From Saprospirales bacterium (GTDB lineage: Bacteria > Bacteroidota > Bacteroidia > Chitinophagales > Saprospiraceae): a DNA stretch of 61,685 nucleotides. Below the pieces are notes generated by a model. That model was not told the origin of the DNA and searched no databases. It saw only the letters and a program-made list of their open reading frames with translations. How positions within the stretch are numbered: the stretch's first letter is position 1; every line of letters begins with the position of its first letter. The stretch is taken from contig RECS01000085.1 in NCBI GenBank assembly GCA_007693915.1, positions 1-61,685 of the forward strand. Direction: 5' to 3'. A program made the position numbers and the translations under genes. Shown one piece after another: positions 18,257 through 26,056 of this stretch.

Positions 18257-18763
18257 ATGGTAACAACAACTGATAAAAAAATAAAACATCCGGAAATCTG
18301 GGAAATCCTGGAAAAGGTAAAAGACCCTGAAATACCCGTTATCTCTGTAGTCGATCTGGGCATCATTAGAGCAGTGGTTAAAGAAAACGGGAAAGTTATT
18401 ATCACCATTACCCCTACTTACTCAGGATGTCCGGCTATGAGTGTCATTCGTTTGGAAGTCACTACTGCCCTACTAGATGAAGGCTATCAAAACATCGAGA
18501 TTGTAACCGTCCTTCATCCTGCCTGGACCACAAAATGGATGTCTGAAAAAGGAAAAAAAGCCCTGCGCGAATACGGTATTGCTCCCCCGCTTGACGATCA
18601 AGCTGATGAAATTGAACTTTTCGGTGAAATGCCTGCTATCCAATGTCCTCATTGCGGCTCTATGAACACCAAAATGACCAATAAATTTGGCTCTACTCCC
18701 TGCAAATCACTTCACCAATGCCAAGACTGCCTTGAGCCTTTTGATTACTTTAAGTGCCATTAG
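18257..18763 (+). CDS. paaD: PaaD, Fe-S assembly-type factor for the phenylacetyl-CoA epoxidase
   Basis: The 168-residue product has an N-terminal MIP18/DUF59 domain (WEILEKVKDPEIPVISVVDLGII, then TPTYSGCPAM) and a C-terminal zinc-ribbon-like CPHCGSMNTKMTNKFGSTPC...CQDCLEPFDYFKCH. PaaD is required for epoxidase activity in vivo, probably in maturation of the Fe-S reductase PaaE. It starts 1 base after the paaC stop. PaaE itself is not in this window, so its gene must lie elsewhere or another reductase serves. Confidence 0.94.
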   Translation: MVTTTDKKIKHPEIWEILEKVKDPEIPVISVVDLGIIRAVVKENGKVIITITPTYSGCPAMSVIRLEVTTALLDEGYQNIEIVTVLHPAWTTKWMSEKGKKALREYGIAPPLDDQADEIELFGEMPAIQCPHCGSMNTKMTNKFGSTPCKSLHQCQDCLEPFDYFKCH

Positions 18764-18806
18764 AGTTCTGAGTTTACACCAAGAAGCTAAACCCACGGTT
18801 TCCTTC

Positions 18807-18987
18807 TAACCCGGATTATTAACAAAATTTCTACTGCAAAGCCAAACTGTCGGCTATAATAGAAAATGCTCGAAATTTGTTATCCTCAAAATTGGGCTAC
18901 AATTCCTTCGGATAAAAATTTCTGCGCTTCCCAATTCTATTGACATTTTTGCTTTTCGTAACAAAATCTCATGAATAATCCGGGCTA
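18807..18987 (-). mobile_element. MITE-like palindromic element, long copy (181 bp)
   Basis: This is the inverse-orientation copy of the 60-188 element, with the same termini (TAACCCGGATTATTAA and its partner TGAATAATCCGGGCTA) and TA at both boundaries. It carries about 52 extra internal bases containing their own hairpin (TTATCC...GGATAA enclosing AATTG...CAATT). The longer form is probably nearer the ancestral element and the 60-188 copy a deletion derivative. It lies 43 bases after the paaD stop. Confidence 0.85.
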
Positions 18988-19017
18988 ACTTTTACTTATT
19001 TCTGTTATTATAAAATG

Positions 19018-19087
19018 TATAACCCCTCAATTGGGGTCTAAGGCATGGCAGGTTGCAAAATTGAATTTTCAAGGGGTTATATTTTTA
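19018..19087 (+). terminator. Hairpin with T-run, possible terminator after the paa region
   Basis: TATAACCCCT (19018-19027) pairs perfectly with AGGGGTTATA (19072-19081), enclosing about 44 bases in which CAATT and AATTG can pair further. TTTTT follows at 19082. The loop is long for an intrinsic terminator, so an alternative is a small structured RNA or another repeat. Confidence 0.5.
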
Positions 19088-19137
19088 CCCTTCATGTAAT
19101 CGGATGACTTTTTTAATCTAAAAGGGAAACATGGAGT

Positions 19138-20229
19138 TTACATAAACAACCTGAGCCCATAAAATACATTAAACATATATGGGCGCTCATCAATGATATC
19201 CCAAGACAATCGCCCAAAGTCTGTACCTACCTCAATAGCTACGGATGGACCTATCATATAGTTAACACCAGCGCCACCGGAGTAAAACTGATAAGTGGTT
19301 TCTGTCCCGAATCCGGACAAATTAATCCCACCAAATTCATAGTTACCTTGAGCAAACAATAAAAGGCGCTCAGAATTTAATGGAATATAATAGCGCAAAC
19401 CGGGAGCAATAGCAAAAAAGGTAGTCGCATTACTGACGCCCAATTCACTGAAATTAATAACGCCTAATCCGATATTAAAAACAGTTCTGTCGCTCAGAAA
19501 AAACCCCACACTTAAATCAAATTTACTAACACTACCACGTTCACCGCTTGAGTTGCTGATATTAATGGGATTAGCTCTTAGTTCGGTTTCAGTGAAGCCT
19601 AAAGTATTTCCAAGACCTTGGTTAAAGGCATTATTCAAAGTTGAACCAGCTGATAAAGTAATACTTCCTCTTCCAAAAAACTGTTCGCTTTCCTCCAAAG
19701 CTTCCTTAGAACGCGAGCTGATAGTAGCCATCCACCCAAGGGAAAAGGATAAATTTTCATATCTGAGTTGGCCGGTATTCAGGCTTTCCATAAAGGTGAT
19801 GCCCAAGCCTACTTCTAAACCAAGACCGGGACTGACTTCATAACTCATACCGGCAGAGGGGGCAAAATACCAACGAGATATGGTTTCTGCATCCTGCAGG
19901 TATTCAGCCAACAGTCCTCCTTCCAATTGACCAAAAAAGTGAAAATTTTTAGAAGATGGATTCATATAATACCTCCCAAAAATCGAATAGAGAGAAGTAC
20001 CTCTATTTCTCCCATCTGTTAAATAGCCCATTCCACCGTATTTAATACCAACCGCCAGAAAGTCTGTAGGCAAGTAACCTAGAGTGAGATACAATTGTGG
20101 GAAGGTATGATCTATCTCATAGTCATACACCGATTTTCCATTAAAATCTAACAACCAACTGCCTTTTTCAATTTGACTGAAAGCGTATTGTGAGCAAAAG
20201 ATAAAAGCTATTATTATGAGTATTCGCAT
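19138..20229 (-). CDS. Outer-membrane beta-barrel protein, unknown function
   Basis: From the ATG at 20229 the product has 363 residues and begins with a clean signal peptide (MRILIIIAFIFCSQYAFSQ). A longer frame to 20274 would overlap parC and put 15 polar residues ahead of the signal, so the shorter start is preferred. The rest is a series of amphipathic beta-strands with aromatic girdles (e.g. YLTLGYLPTDFLAVGIKYGGMGY, NYEFGGINLSGFGTETTYQFYSGGAGVNYM). It appears to hold two barrel-like halves. It follows parC by 13 bases, but a functional link is not evident. Transport or structural function cannot be told. Confidence 0.75.
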   Translation of the reverse strand: MRILIIIAFIFCSQYAFSQIEKGSWLLDFNGKSVYDYEIDHTFPQLYLTLGYLPTDFLAVGIKYGGMGYLTDGRNRGTSLYSIFGRYYMNPSSKNFHFFGQLEGGLLAEYLQDAETISRWYFAPSAGMSYEVSPGLGLEVGLGITFMESLNTGQLRYENLSFSLGWMATISSRSKEALEESEQFFGRGSITLSAGSTLNNAFNQGLGNTLGFTETELRANPINISNSSGERGSVSKFDLSVGFFLSDRTVFNIGLGVINFSELGVSNATTFFAIAPGLRYYIPLNSERLLLFAQGNYEFGGINLSGFGTETTYQFYSGGAGVNYMIGPSVAIEVGTDFGRLSWDIIDERPYMFNVFYGLRLFM

Positions 20230-20242
20230 TATCAGTCTATGT

Positions 20243-22915
20243 TTAATCAAATAAAGATTTTTGCTCTCCATCATTCACATCAAAATCAATACTATCTCCC
20301 ACATTCAATTCTTTTGAAGTAGTATCTGTGTTTTCTTTTTTAGCTGACTTATCCTCAGGTTTTTCTTTCGTTTGTTCTTCTACTTGCTTACTCTTCGATT
20401 CCAGCGGTTCTATCGAAGTGACCTTTGCATCTAAAAGTCTATTTCCCAATGCTTTCCAACCTTTTACATCAATAAAGTCGTCAAGCTTAACGGTGTCTTC
20501 TTTTTTGGTACTACCTTCTTTCCAAAAAAACTTAACCGTAGGATTGGCATCTACACTTGCATATAAAAGCTTAGTGGATCGGTGTTCAGTAAGGAAGTTA
20601 AAGCGTTGATCAAAGGAACTCGTTTCAATTTGAAACCGCTTCGCCAAAGTCCACTTTTTCTCACCCTCGTAGTAAATTACACTGACTACCATTTCAGGTT
20701 TATATTTATTTATGCTGACCAGCTCATCCACCTTAAACCTGCTGTTTTCATCTATCTCAGCTATTTCATAACTTCCCTCCTTATAAATAGCAATTACGGA
20801 ATCTCCTGTATCAAATTCACCTAAAAACCGACCCCTTTCTTCGGTATTAATTCGACCACTCACCTCGTCCATCCAGAAAGAAATAGCACCAAGTGTAGAT
20901 TTTCCTACTTCCTTAAGATTAACCTTTCGCACAGGATATTTAGTAGCAATATTGCCTTTACTTCCCCTACCTTTTATTGCAATATCACTAAAGTCAAAAT
21001 CAAAAATCTTATTTCTAGCTTTGCATGCAGGACTTAAGTATATGGTAATTATTTCGGCTTCTCCATTTGGATTTTCACTTAAGTACAATACTCTGGAATT
21101 TGGATTTCCAACAGTTAGGTCGTACTCCCTGTCTCTAGTGATCGAATTTACGTGAAAGCGCTTTGCATATGCGTTGCCACTTTTACTGTCTTTGTAAAGT
21201 AAATTATAAGTAGTTCTTTCATCACTCTTTTTCCATACATTCACAACTAAAATTTCCTTACCCACAAAAGATTTATCATCGATTCTGGTCACCATCATTT
21301 TACCATCCTTGCGAATCACGATGATGTCATCAATGTCCGAACATTCGCAAACAAATTCATCTTTTTTCAATCCATACCCAATAAAGCCGTCCTTTCTGTT
21401 TACATACAGTTTTGCATTATTGGCAACCACCTGAGTGGCTTTGATATCTTCAAAACCGGCAATAACAGTCTTTCGCTCTTTACCCTTGCCATACTTTTCC
21501 AAGAGCGAGCTAAAGTAATCTACAGTGAAATCAGTAAGATGATCAAGGTGATACTGAGTTTGTGCTATTTCATCCTCCAAACCTTTGATATATTCATCTG
21601 CCTTGAATTCATTGTACTTGGATATTCGCTTTATACGTATTTCAGTTAACTTTTGAATTATTTCATCCTCTATATTGCGGCTAATCTCTAAAAGTATCTC
21701 TTCGCTGGGGGTAAGGTTGTCGGGGCATTTCACAAATTTATACATTCCTGTCCTTACGGCAGTTAATACTTCATCCCAGCTTTCACATTCCTCTATGTCC
21801 CTATAAACTCTTTTGGAAATAAAAATCTTCTCTAAACTGGAGTAGAACCATTTTTCTCTGAGTTCATTGAGTTTTATTTCTAACTCCAACCCAAGTAACT
21901 CCTTGGTTCTGAAAGCATCGAGTTTCAACAATTCTTTGACAGTAGTAAAACGTGGAACTCCATCGATAATAACACATGCATTTGGTGAGATAGATACTTC
22001 GCAGTTAGAAAAGGCATACAGTGCATCCATTGTCACCTCAGGCGATACACCGGGTGCCAATTCAATTAAGATTTCCACATCCCTTGCTGTATTATCTACA
22101 ATCCGCTTAATTTTAATCAGCCCTTTATCACCGGCTTTTAATATACTATCAATCAATGATGAAGTAGTAACACCATAAGGAATTTCAGTAATGGCTATAT
22201 GCTTTTTATCTTTGACCTCAATTTTCGCCCTCACTTTGACTCTTCCCCCTCTTTCACCTTGTTTATAATCAGAAACATCTATCATACCACCGGTAAGAAA
22301 ATCCGGAAAAATTTCTATACTTTTCCCTTTAAGAACATTGATACAGGCTTTTATTAGTTCGCAAAAATTATGGGGGAGAATTTTGGTAGAAAGTCCTACG
22401 GCAATACCCTCAGTACCCATTGCCAGCAATAGAGGAAATTTAGAGGGTAATGCTATGGGCTCTTGGTTCCTTCCATCATAGGTAAGTTGCCACTCTGTGG
22501 TGTCCTTATTAAAAAGGACTTCCTTAGCAAAAGGTGTCAATCTAGCCTCTATATATCTTGATGCAGCTGCCCTGTCTCCGGTTCGAATGTCACCCCAATT
22601 CCCCTGACAATCAATTAAAAGCTCCTTTTGTCCCAAGGTAACAAGGGCGTCACCAATGGCGGCATCTCCATGCGGGTGATATTGCATACAATGACCGATC
22701 AAATTAGCTACTTTGTGATATCTGCCATCATCTTTTTCAAACATACTGTATAATATCCGTCGTTGTACAGGCTTCAGACCATCCCTTGCGTCCGGCACTG
22801 CTCGCTCCAGAATAACGTAGCTGGCATAATCAATAAAGTACTTTTTGAACATCCCCTTTAAGGGTTCCTTCCCTTGCAGGTCTATATCCTGACTTTTTCC
22901 TACATCAGACCCCAT
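20243..22915 (-). CDS. parC: DNA topoisomerase IV subunit A
   Basis: This is an 890-residue type IIA topoisomerase A subunit that decatenates and relaxes DNA. Visible features are the winged-helix region ERAVPDARDGLKPVQRRILYSM, HPHGDAAIGDALV, and the catalytic Tyr in AAASRYIEARLTPFA (near residue 120), followed by LPSKFPLLLAMGTEGIAVGLSTKILPHNFCEL. The C-terminal propeller region (about 500-810) lacks a clear GyrA box, which favours ParC over GyrA. The tail (~815-890) is Lys/Glu-rich. parE is not adjacent. Confidence 0.93.
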   Translation of the reverse strand: MGSDVGKSQDIDLQGKEPLKGMFKKYFIDYASYVILERAVPDARDGLKPVQRRILYSMFEKDDGRYHKVANLIGHCMQYHPHGDAAIGDALVTLGQKELLIDCQGNWGDIRTGDRAAASRYIEARLTPFAKEVLFNKDTTEWQLTYDGRNQEPIALPSKFPLLLAMGTEGIAVGLSTKILPHNFCELIKACINVLKGKSIEIFPDFLTGGMIDVSDYKQGERGGRVKVRAKIEVKDKKHIAITEIPYGVTTSSLIDSILKAGDKGLIKIKRIVDNTARDVEILIELAPGVSPEVTMDALYAFSNCEVSISPNACVIIDGVPRFTTVKELLKLDAFRTKELLGLELEIKLNELREKWFYSSLEKIFISKRVYRDIEECESWDEVLTAVRTGMYKFVKCPDNLTPSEEILLEISRNIEDEIIQKLTEIRIKRISKYNEFKADEYIKGLEDEIAQTQYHLDHLTDFTVDYFSSLLEKYGKGKERKTVIAGFEDIKATQVVANNAKLYVNRKDGFIGYGLKKDEFVCECSDIDDIIVIRKDGKMMVTRIDDKSFVGKEILVVNVWKKSDERTTYNLLYKDSKSGNAYAKRFHVNSITRDREYDLTVGNPNSRVLYLSENPNGEAEIITIYLSPACKARNKIFDFDFSDIAIKGRGSKGNIATKYPVRKVNLKEVGKSTLGAISFWMDEVSGRINTEERGRFLGEFDTGDSVIAIYKEGSYEIAEIDENSRFKVDELVSINKYKPEMVVSVIYYEGEKKWTLAKRFQIETSSFDQRFNFLTEHRSTKLLYASVDANPTVKFFWKEGSTKKEDTVKLDDFIDVKGWKALGNRLLDAKVTSIEPLESKSKQVEEQTKEKPEDKSAKKENTDTTSKELNVGDSIDFDVNDGEQKSLFD

Positions 22916-23157
22916 ATTACCTATATCCTTTTATATAAAATCCCTATTTGCAATGATCAATAAAAATTAATCCTCAAAGATAGTATATATTTTTTTATTA
23001 TATGAATTTTCTTTTTGGATTTGTTCATAATCCATGTAGTTACGCTTAAAGTAATTTATCTGATCAATCAGATTTAAAGGTTTTAAAAAATTAAAGAAGC
23101 GTTTTGTGTTTAATATGCGTTTTCTTTTTACCTTTAGGGTGTAAAACATTGAGCAAA

Positions 23158-23715
23158 ATGCAGTATTCATCTTTGTCAATTCAACTCCTAAAGAATGAAA
23201 ATTCTTTTATTGAAGCGCTCCTTAAAAAGGAAAAGTGGGCGCAAAAAATGGTTTATGAAGAGTGTTATCAGGAGATGCTCCTGGTTTGTTTGAGGTATGC
23301 GAATAATAAAGACCATGCCATAGATATTATGCACGATGGTTTTATCAAGGTTTTCAAAAATATAGAAAAATATAAGTCAGGCACCTCTTTTAACCACTGG
23401 GTGAAACGAATTATGATTAACACCTCCATTGATCAATATAGAAAAGATGTGAGACGGAGGACTGAAAATATCGCTGATGCTTATGACTTAAAAGCCAAAC
23501 AGATCACTGCAATTGAGCAACTGTCAGAGAAAGAGATATTATCGGGAATTCAAAAGCTGAGTCCTGTTTATAAAATAGTGTTTAACCTCTATGTCATTGA
23601 AGGATATTCGCATAAAGAAATTGCTGAAAGAATAGGGATAAACGAAAGTACATCCAGGTCTAATCTGGTTAAAGCCAGAGCTAAATTAAAAGAAATACTC
23701 GGATACGGAAACTGA
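23158..23715 (+). CDS. ECF-type RNA polymerase sigma factor
   Basis: From the ATG at 23158 the protein has 185 residues with sigma region 2 (MVYEECYQEMLLVCLRYANNKDHAIDIMHDGFIKVFKNIEKYKSGTSFNHW in two stretches; the W and D residues are as in RpoE-like factors) and region 4 (LSPVYKIVFNLYVIEGYSHKEIAERIGINESTSRSNLVKARAKLKEIL). It redirects RNA polymerase to a specific regulon. The next gene starts 1 base after its stop and is likely its membrane regulator. An upstream TACCTTTA (near 23130) is close to a -7 element. Confidence 0.93.
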   Translation: MQYSSLSIQLLKNENSFIEALLKKEKWAQKMVYEECYQEMLLVCLRYANNKDHAIDIMHDGFIKVFKNIEKYKSGTSFNHWVKRIMINTSIDQYRKDVRRRTENIADAYDLKAKQITAIEQLSEKEILSGIQKLSPVYKIVFNLYVIEGYSHKEIAERIGINESTSRSNLVKARAKLKEILGYGN

Positions 23716-23716
23716 A

Positions 23717-25165
23717 ATGAAAAACAAAGAATTCGATCAACATATCAGACAGCAGTTGGATTCCATTCAACCGGAACAGGGCATTTCTTCCTGGGATTCT
23801 TTCGAATCTCTGCTTGATAGCGAATTAGGTACTGAGGTTTTTGATCAGCAAATTAAAGAAAAGGTAGAAAATTTTCAACAACCCTTTCAGGAAAGCCATT
23901 GGAATTTGTTTCTAAATCAATTTGCATGGGTTCAGGTATTTACCAGAGATTTGATTTACAACAAAGCTTTTGAGGCCGTTTTATTTATTTTAGCGCTTAG
24001 TTTTGTTTTACCCAAACATACCATTACCTATGAGGCTTTCAAAATTGCTGACACAGAAGTTTTTGCAATTGAGGAAGACCAATATTCTTATGGAAATAAT
24101 AAAGAAAATAGATCTGATATTAGCTTTGAAAGTAATTTCGATTCTAAAACTTTAGCTACTGACCAATTTATATCCCAACAATCACGTAACATATCTAATA
24201 TTAGTGATTTTTCAACTACAACATCCACCAATTTAGAATACGAATTAAATGGCGCTCAATATTCTGAAAATAGAAATGCAGATCTTTTAAATTCAAGATT
24301 ATCACACCTAGCTATTGATCAATATAAGGGCGCTTCAGTTTATATTTCTATACCTCAAAAAGAACCGTCGGTTAACAAGTTACCATTAAATGATTTTCAA
24401 AAACTTACTTCTGAAGATCCAAGTTTTGACTTGAACTCACCTTTTGCAGTGTCAAAAACATCTTTAAACAATTCACGAACCATTGTCTCTGTGTTTACTA
24501 GTATGGACATCAATACTATTCATACGCCATACGATGCAATTTACCTTAGAAATGGGTATGAACAAAGCAAATTTGGTATTGGGGGTGGTTTTTCAATTGG
24601 TTGGAACAAGAACAGGTGGACGTTAGAAACAGGGTTGTTGTTTTCTATGAAGCAATACAACCCCAAAACAGTTTTAGAAATCTTCAGATTTAATCCTAAC
24701 TCTGAAAGTGCAGAAGCTATCAGTCTAAGGGCAATTGAGCTGAATACACTGAGTATTCCTCTTCACCTTCGATTTGAATTATTTCAGGGCAGAAAATTCA
24801 CTCCGTATTTATTGGCAGGCATGGGTCTAAACCTTGCAACACATGCCAATTATGATCGAGAACAATTTAAAATTGCATTGGCACAGCCCTTGCCCTCTGA
24901 TGCTCAGGTCAACCCCGGAAATACTCCGCGCTTAGATGAAAAAAGATTCTCAGATGGAATCATCCAGGGTGGAAGTTTCAGTGAAAATTACTTCCTTAGT
25001 TTCAATTCAGGTTTAGGTATGGATTACCAAATTGGCCCACAGTGGAGATTATTTGTAGAAATGAGTTACCACTACAATTTTATGGAAAAAGAACTGGGAC
25101 CAAATAATGATCGTATCAATACGTATTCATTTAAAATTGGGGGGCGACATGTACTTCAAAAGTAA
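23717..25165 (+). CDS. Candidate membrane regulator of the ECF sigma factor with C-terminal beta-barrel
   Basis: The 482-residue product has no N-terminal signal. Residues ~5-36 and ~41-72 form two related repeats (FDQHIRQQLDSIQPEQGISSWDSF and FDQQIKEKVENFQQPFQESHWNLF, each split here only by gaps), a pattern seen in cytoplasmic parts of Bacteroidota anti-sigma-like proteins. A single hydrophobic helix follows (~83-98), then a Ser/Asn-rich linker (~105-265), then a PorT/OMP_b-brl-like beta-barrel domain (~270-482; FGIGGGFSIGWNKNRWTLETG, NYFLSFNSGLGMDYQIG). One chain would thus touch cytosol, periplasm and outer membrane. Anti-sigma function is inferred from position and layout. Confidence 0.7.
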   Translation: MKNKEFDQHIRQQLDSIQPEQGISSWDSFESLLDSELGTEVFDQQIKEKVENFQQPFQESHWNLFLNQFAWVQVFTRDLIYNKAFEAVLFILALSFVLPKHTITYEAFKIADTEVFAIEEDQYSYGNNKENRSDISFESNFDSKTLATDQFISQQSRNISNISDFSTTTSTNLEYELNGAQYSENRNADLLNSRLSHLAIDQYKGASVYISIPQKEPSVNKLPLNDFQKLTSEDPSFDLNSPFAVSKTSLNNSRTIVSVFTSMDINTIHTPYDAIYLRNGYEQSKFGIGGGFSIGWNKNRWTLETGLLFSMKQYNPKTVLEIFRFNPNSESAEAISLRAIELNTLSIPLHLRFELFQGRKFTPYLLAGMGLNLATHANYDREQFKIALAQPLPSDAQVNPGNTPRLDEKRFSDGIIQGGSFSENYFLSFNSGLGMDYQIGPQWRLFVEMSYHYNFMEKELGPNNDRINTYSFKIGGRHVLQK

Positions 25166-25203
25166 AATAATTTCATCTTGAATAATCCAAGGACACAGAA
25201 AAA

Positions 25204-25788
25204 TCAATGGAGTGCCGCTCTTATTTCGAGACCTTCTAATATTTCTTTTTCTTTTTCAATCCACCACTCAAGTCTTTCATACACCTTATCCTTATCGAAG
25301 TAGTTCAGTGCCATTTTAACAAATATATGCCCATGTTTGGCTTCAGAAACCCAAAGCATTTTATAAAAACGCTTTAATTCAGGGTCTTCTAATGCTTCTT
25401 CCACTAGTTTAAAACGCTCTGCACCTCTGGTTTCCACAACTGATGCGATCAGCAAGCGATCCAGAAACCTTTCCTCAATTCCACTGTGACATTGTTTTAA
25501 TAAGGCTTTCACATAAGGGTCTTCCTTCATTTGATGAGGCAACTGAATGCCTCTTTTTTCCATAAGCGCGTACACTTGTTGAAAATGTTCCAATTCCTCC
25601 ACTGCGGTTTCAATTAGTTCAGGAATAATTTCAACTCTATTGGGATATTTCGCTACAAAGCTCATAGCCATTGCAGAAGCCTTACGTTCGCAGTCGGCGT
25701 GATCCTTTAAGAATTCATCAAAATCAGATATTACTGCATCCACCCATTCTTTTTTGCTGGGCACTAAAATATCCAGGTTTAATTTCAT
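25204..25788 (-). CDS. miaE: tRNA-(ms2io6A)-hydroxylase
   Basis: MiaE hydroxylates the isopentenyl group of ms2i6A37 in tRNA, downstream of MiaA and MiaB. The 194-residue protein (ATG at 25788) is a ferritin-like di-iron enzyme with ligand motifs DCERKASAMAMSF, ETAVEELEHFQQVYALM, SVVETRGAERFKLV and WVSEAKHGHIFVKMA. Length is typical. miaA lies about 10 kb away on the other strand in this same window, so the two are not co-transcribed. Confidence 0.93.
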   Translation of the reverse strand: MKLNLDILVPSKKEWVDAVISDFDEFLKDHADCERKASAMAMSFVAKYPNRVEIIPELIETAVEELEHFQQVYALMEKRGIQLPHQMKEDPYVKALLKQCHSGIEERFLDRLLIASVVETRGAERFKLVEEALEDPELKRFYKMLWVSEAKHGHIFVKMALNYFDKDKVYERLEWWIEKEKEILEGLEIRAALH

Positions 25789-25878
25789 TGTAAAATATTT
25801 TGAAGGCAGAATCAACTGCACTGTCTAGAAATTTAAGTATTTCTACTTTAGAAATAAATCAGGAAATAGTCAGGTTTA

Positions 25879-26013
25879 CTAGCTATTCAGCAGATATATA
25901 ACGAACAATAGCAACAATAAACAAACAACAACTATAGCCAAAATCTTAAAAAATTGATTTTTTTGCTTTTGCATTCTGGCCCTTTTCCGGGCTTTTCTTA
26001 ATTCTTTTGACAT
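25879..26013 (-). CDS. Small single-pass membrane protein, 44 residues
   Basis: An ATG at 26013 opens a 44-codon frame ending at TAG (25879). The product has a very basic N-terminus (MSKELRKARKRARMQKQK) followed by one hydrophobic helix (FFKILAIVVVCLLLLLFVIYLL) and ends NS. The positive-inside pattern predicts the N-terminus in the cytosol. It fills the gap between miaE and the PIF1-like helicase gene on the same strand. No family was recognised; the protein-like composition is the main support. Confidence 0.6.
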   Translation of the reverse strand: MSKELRKARKRARMQKQKNQFFKILAIVVVCLLLLLFVIYLLNS

Positions 26014-26056
26014 AACAAAGTGGTTTTACTTTTTCGATAAACAATACAGAGCACAA

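Noticed and set aside
19018-19087. Riboswitch in the leader of a plus-strand gene
   Set aside because: The hairpin lies after paaD and before a convergent minus-strand gene, so there is no downstream plus-strand gene to regulate; a terminator or repeat fits better.
22967-23179. 70-residue minus-strand open frame upstream of parC
   Set aside because: It overlaps the sigma factor start and its promoter region, has an AT-driven Lys/Asn/Tyr-rich composition, and shows no recognisable fold or family.
25175-25195. TGAATAATCC sequence resembling the end of the MITE-like element
   Set aside because: Only ten bases match, there is no partner terminus nearby and no internal similarity, so a chance match in AT-rich DNA is likely.
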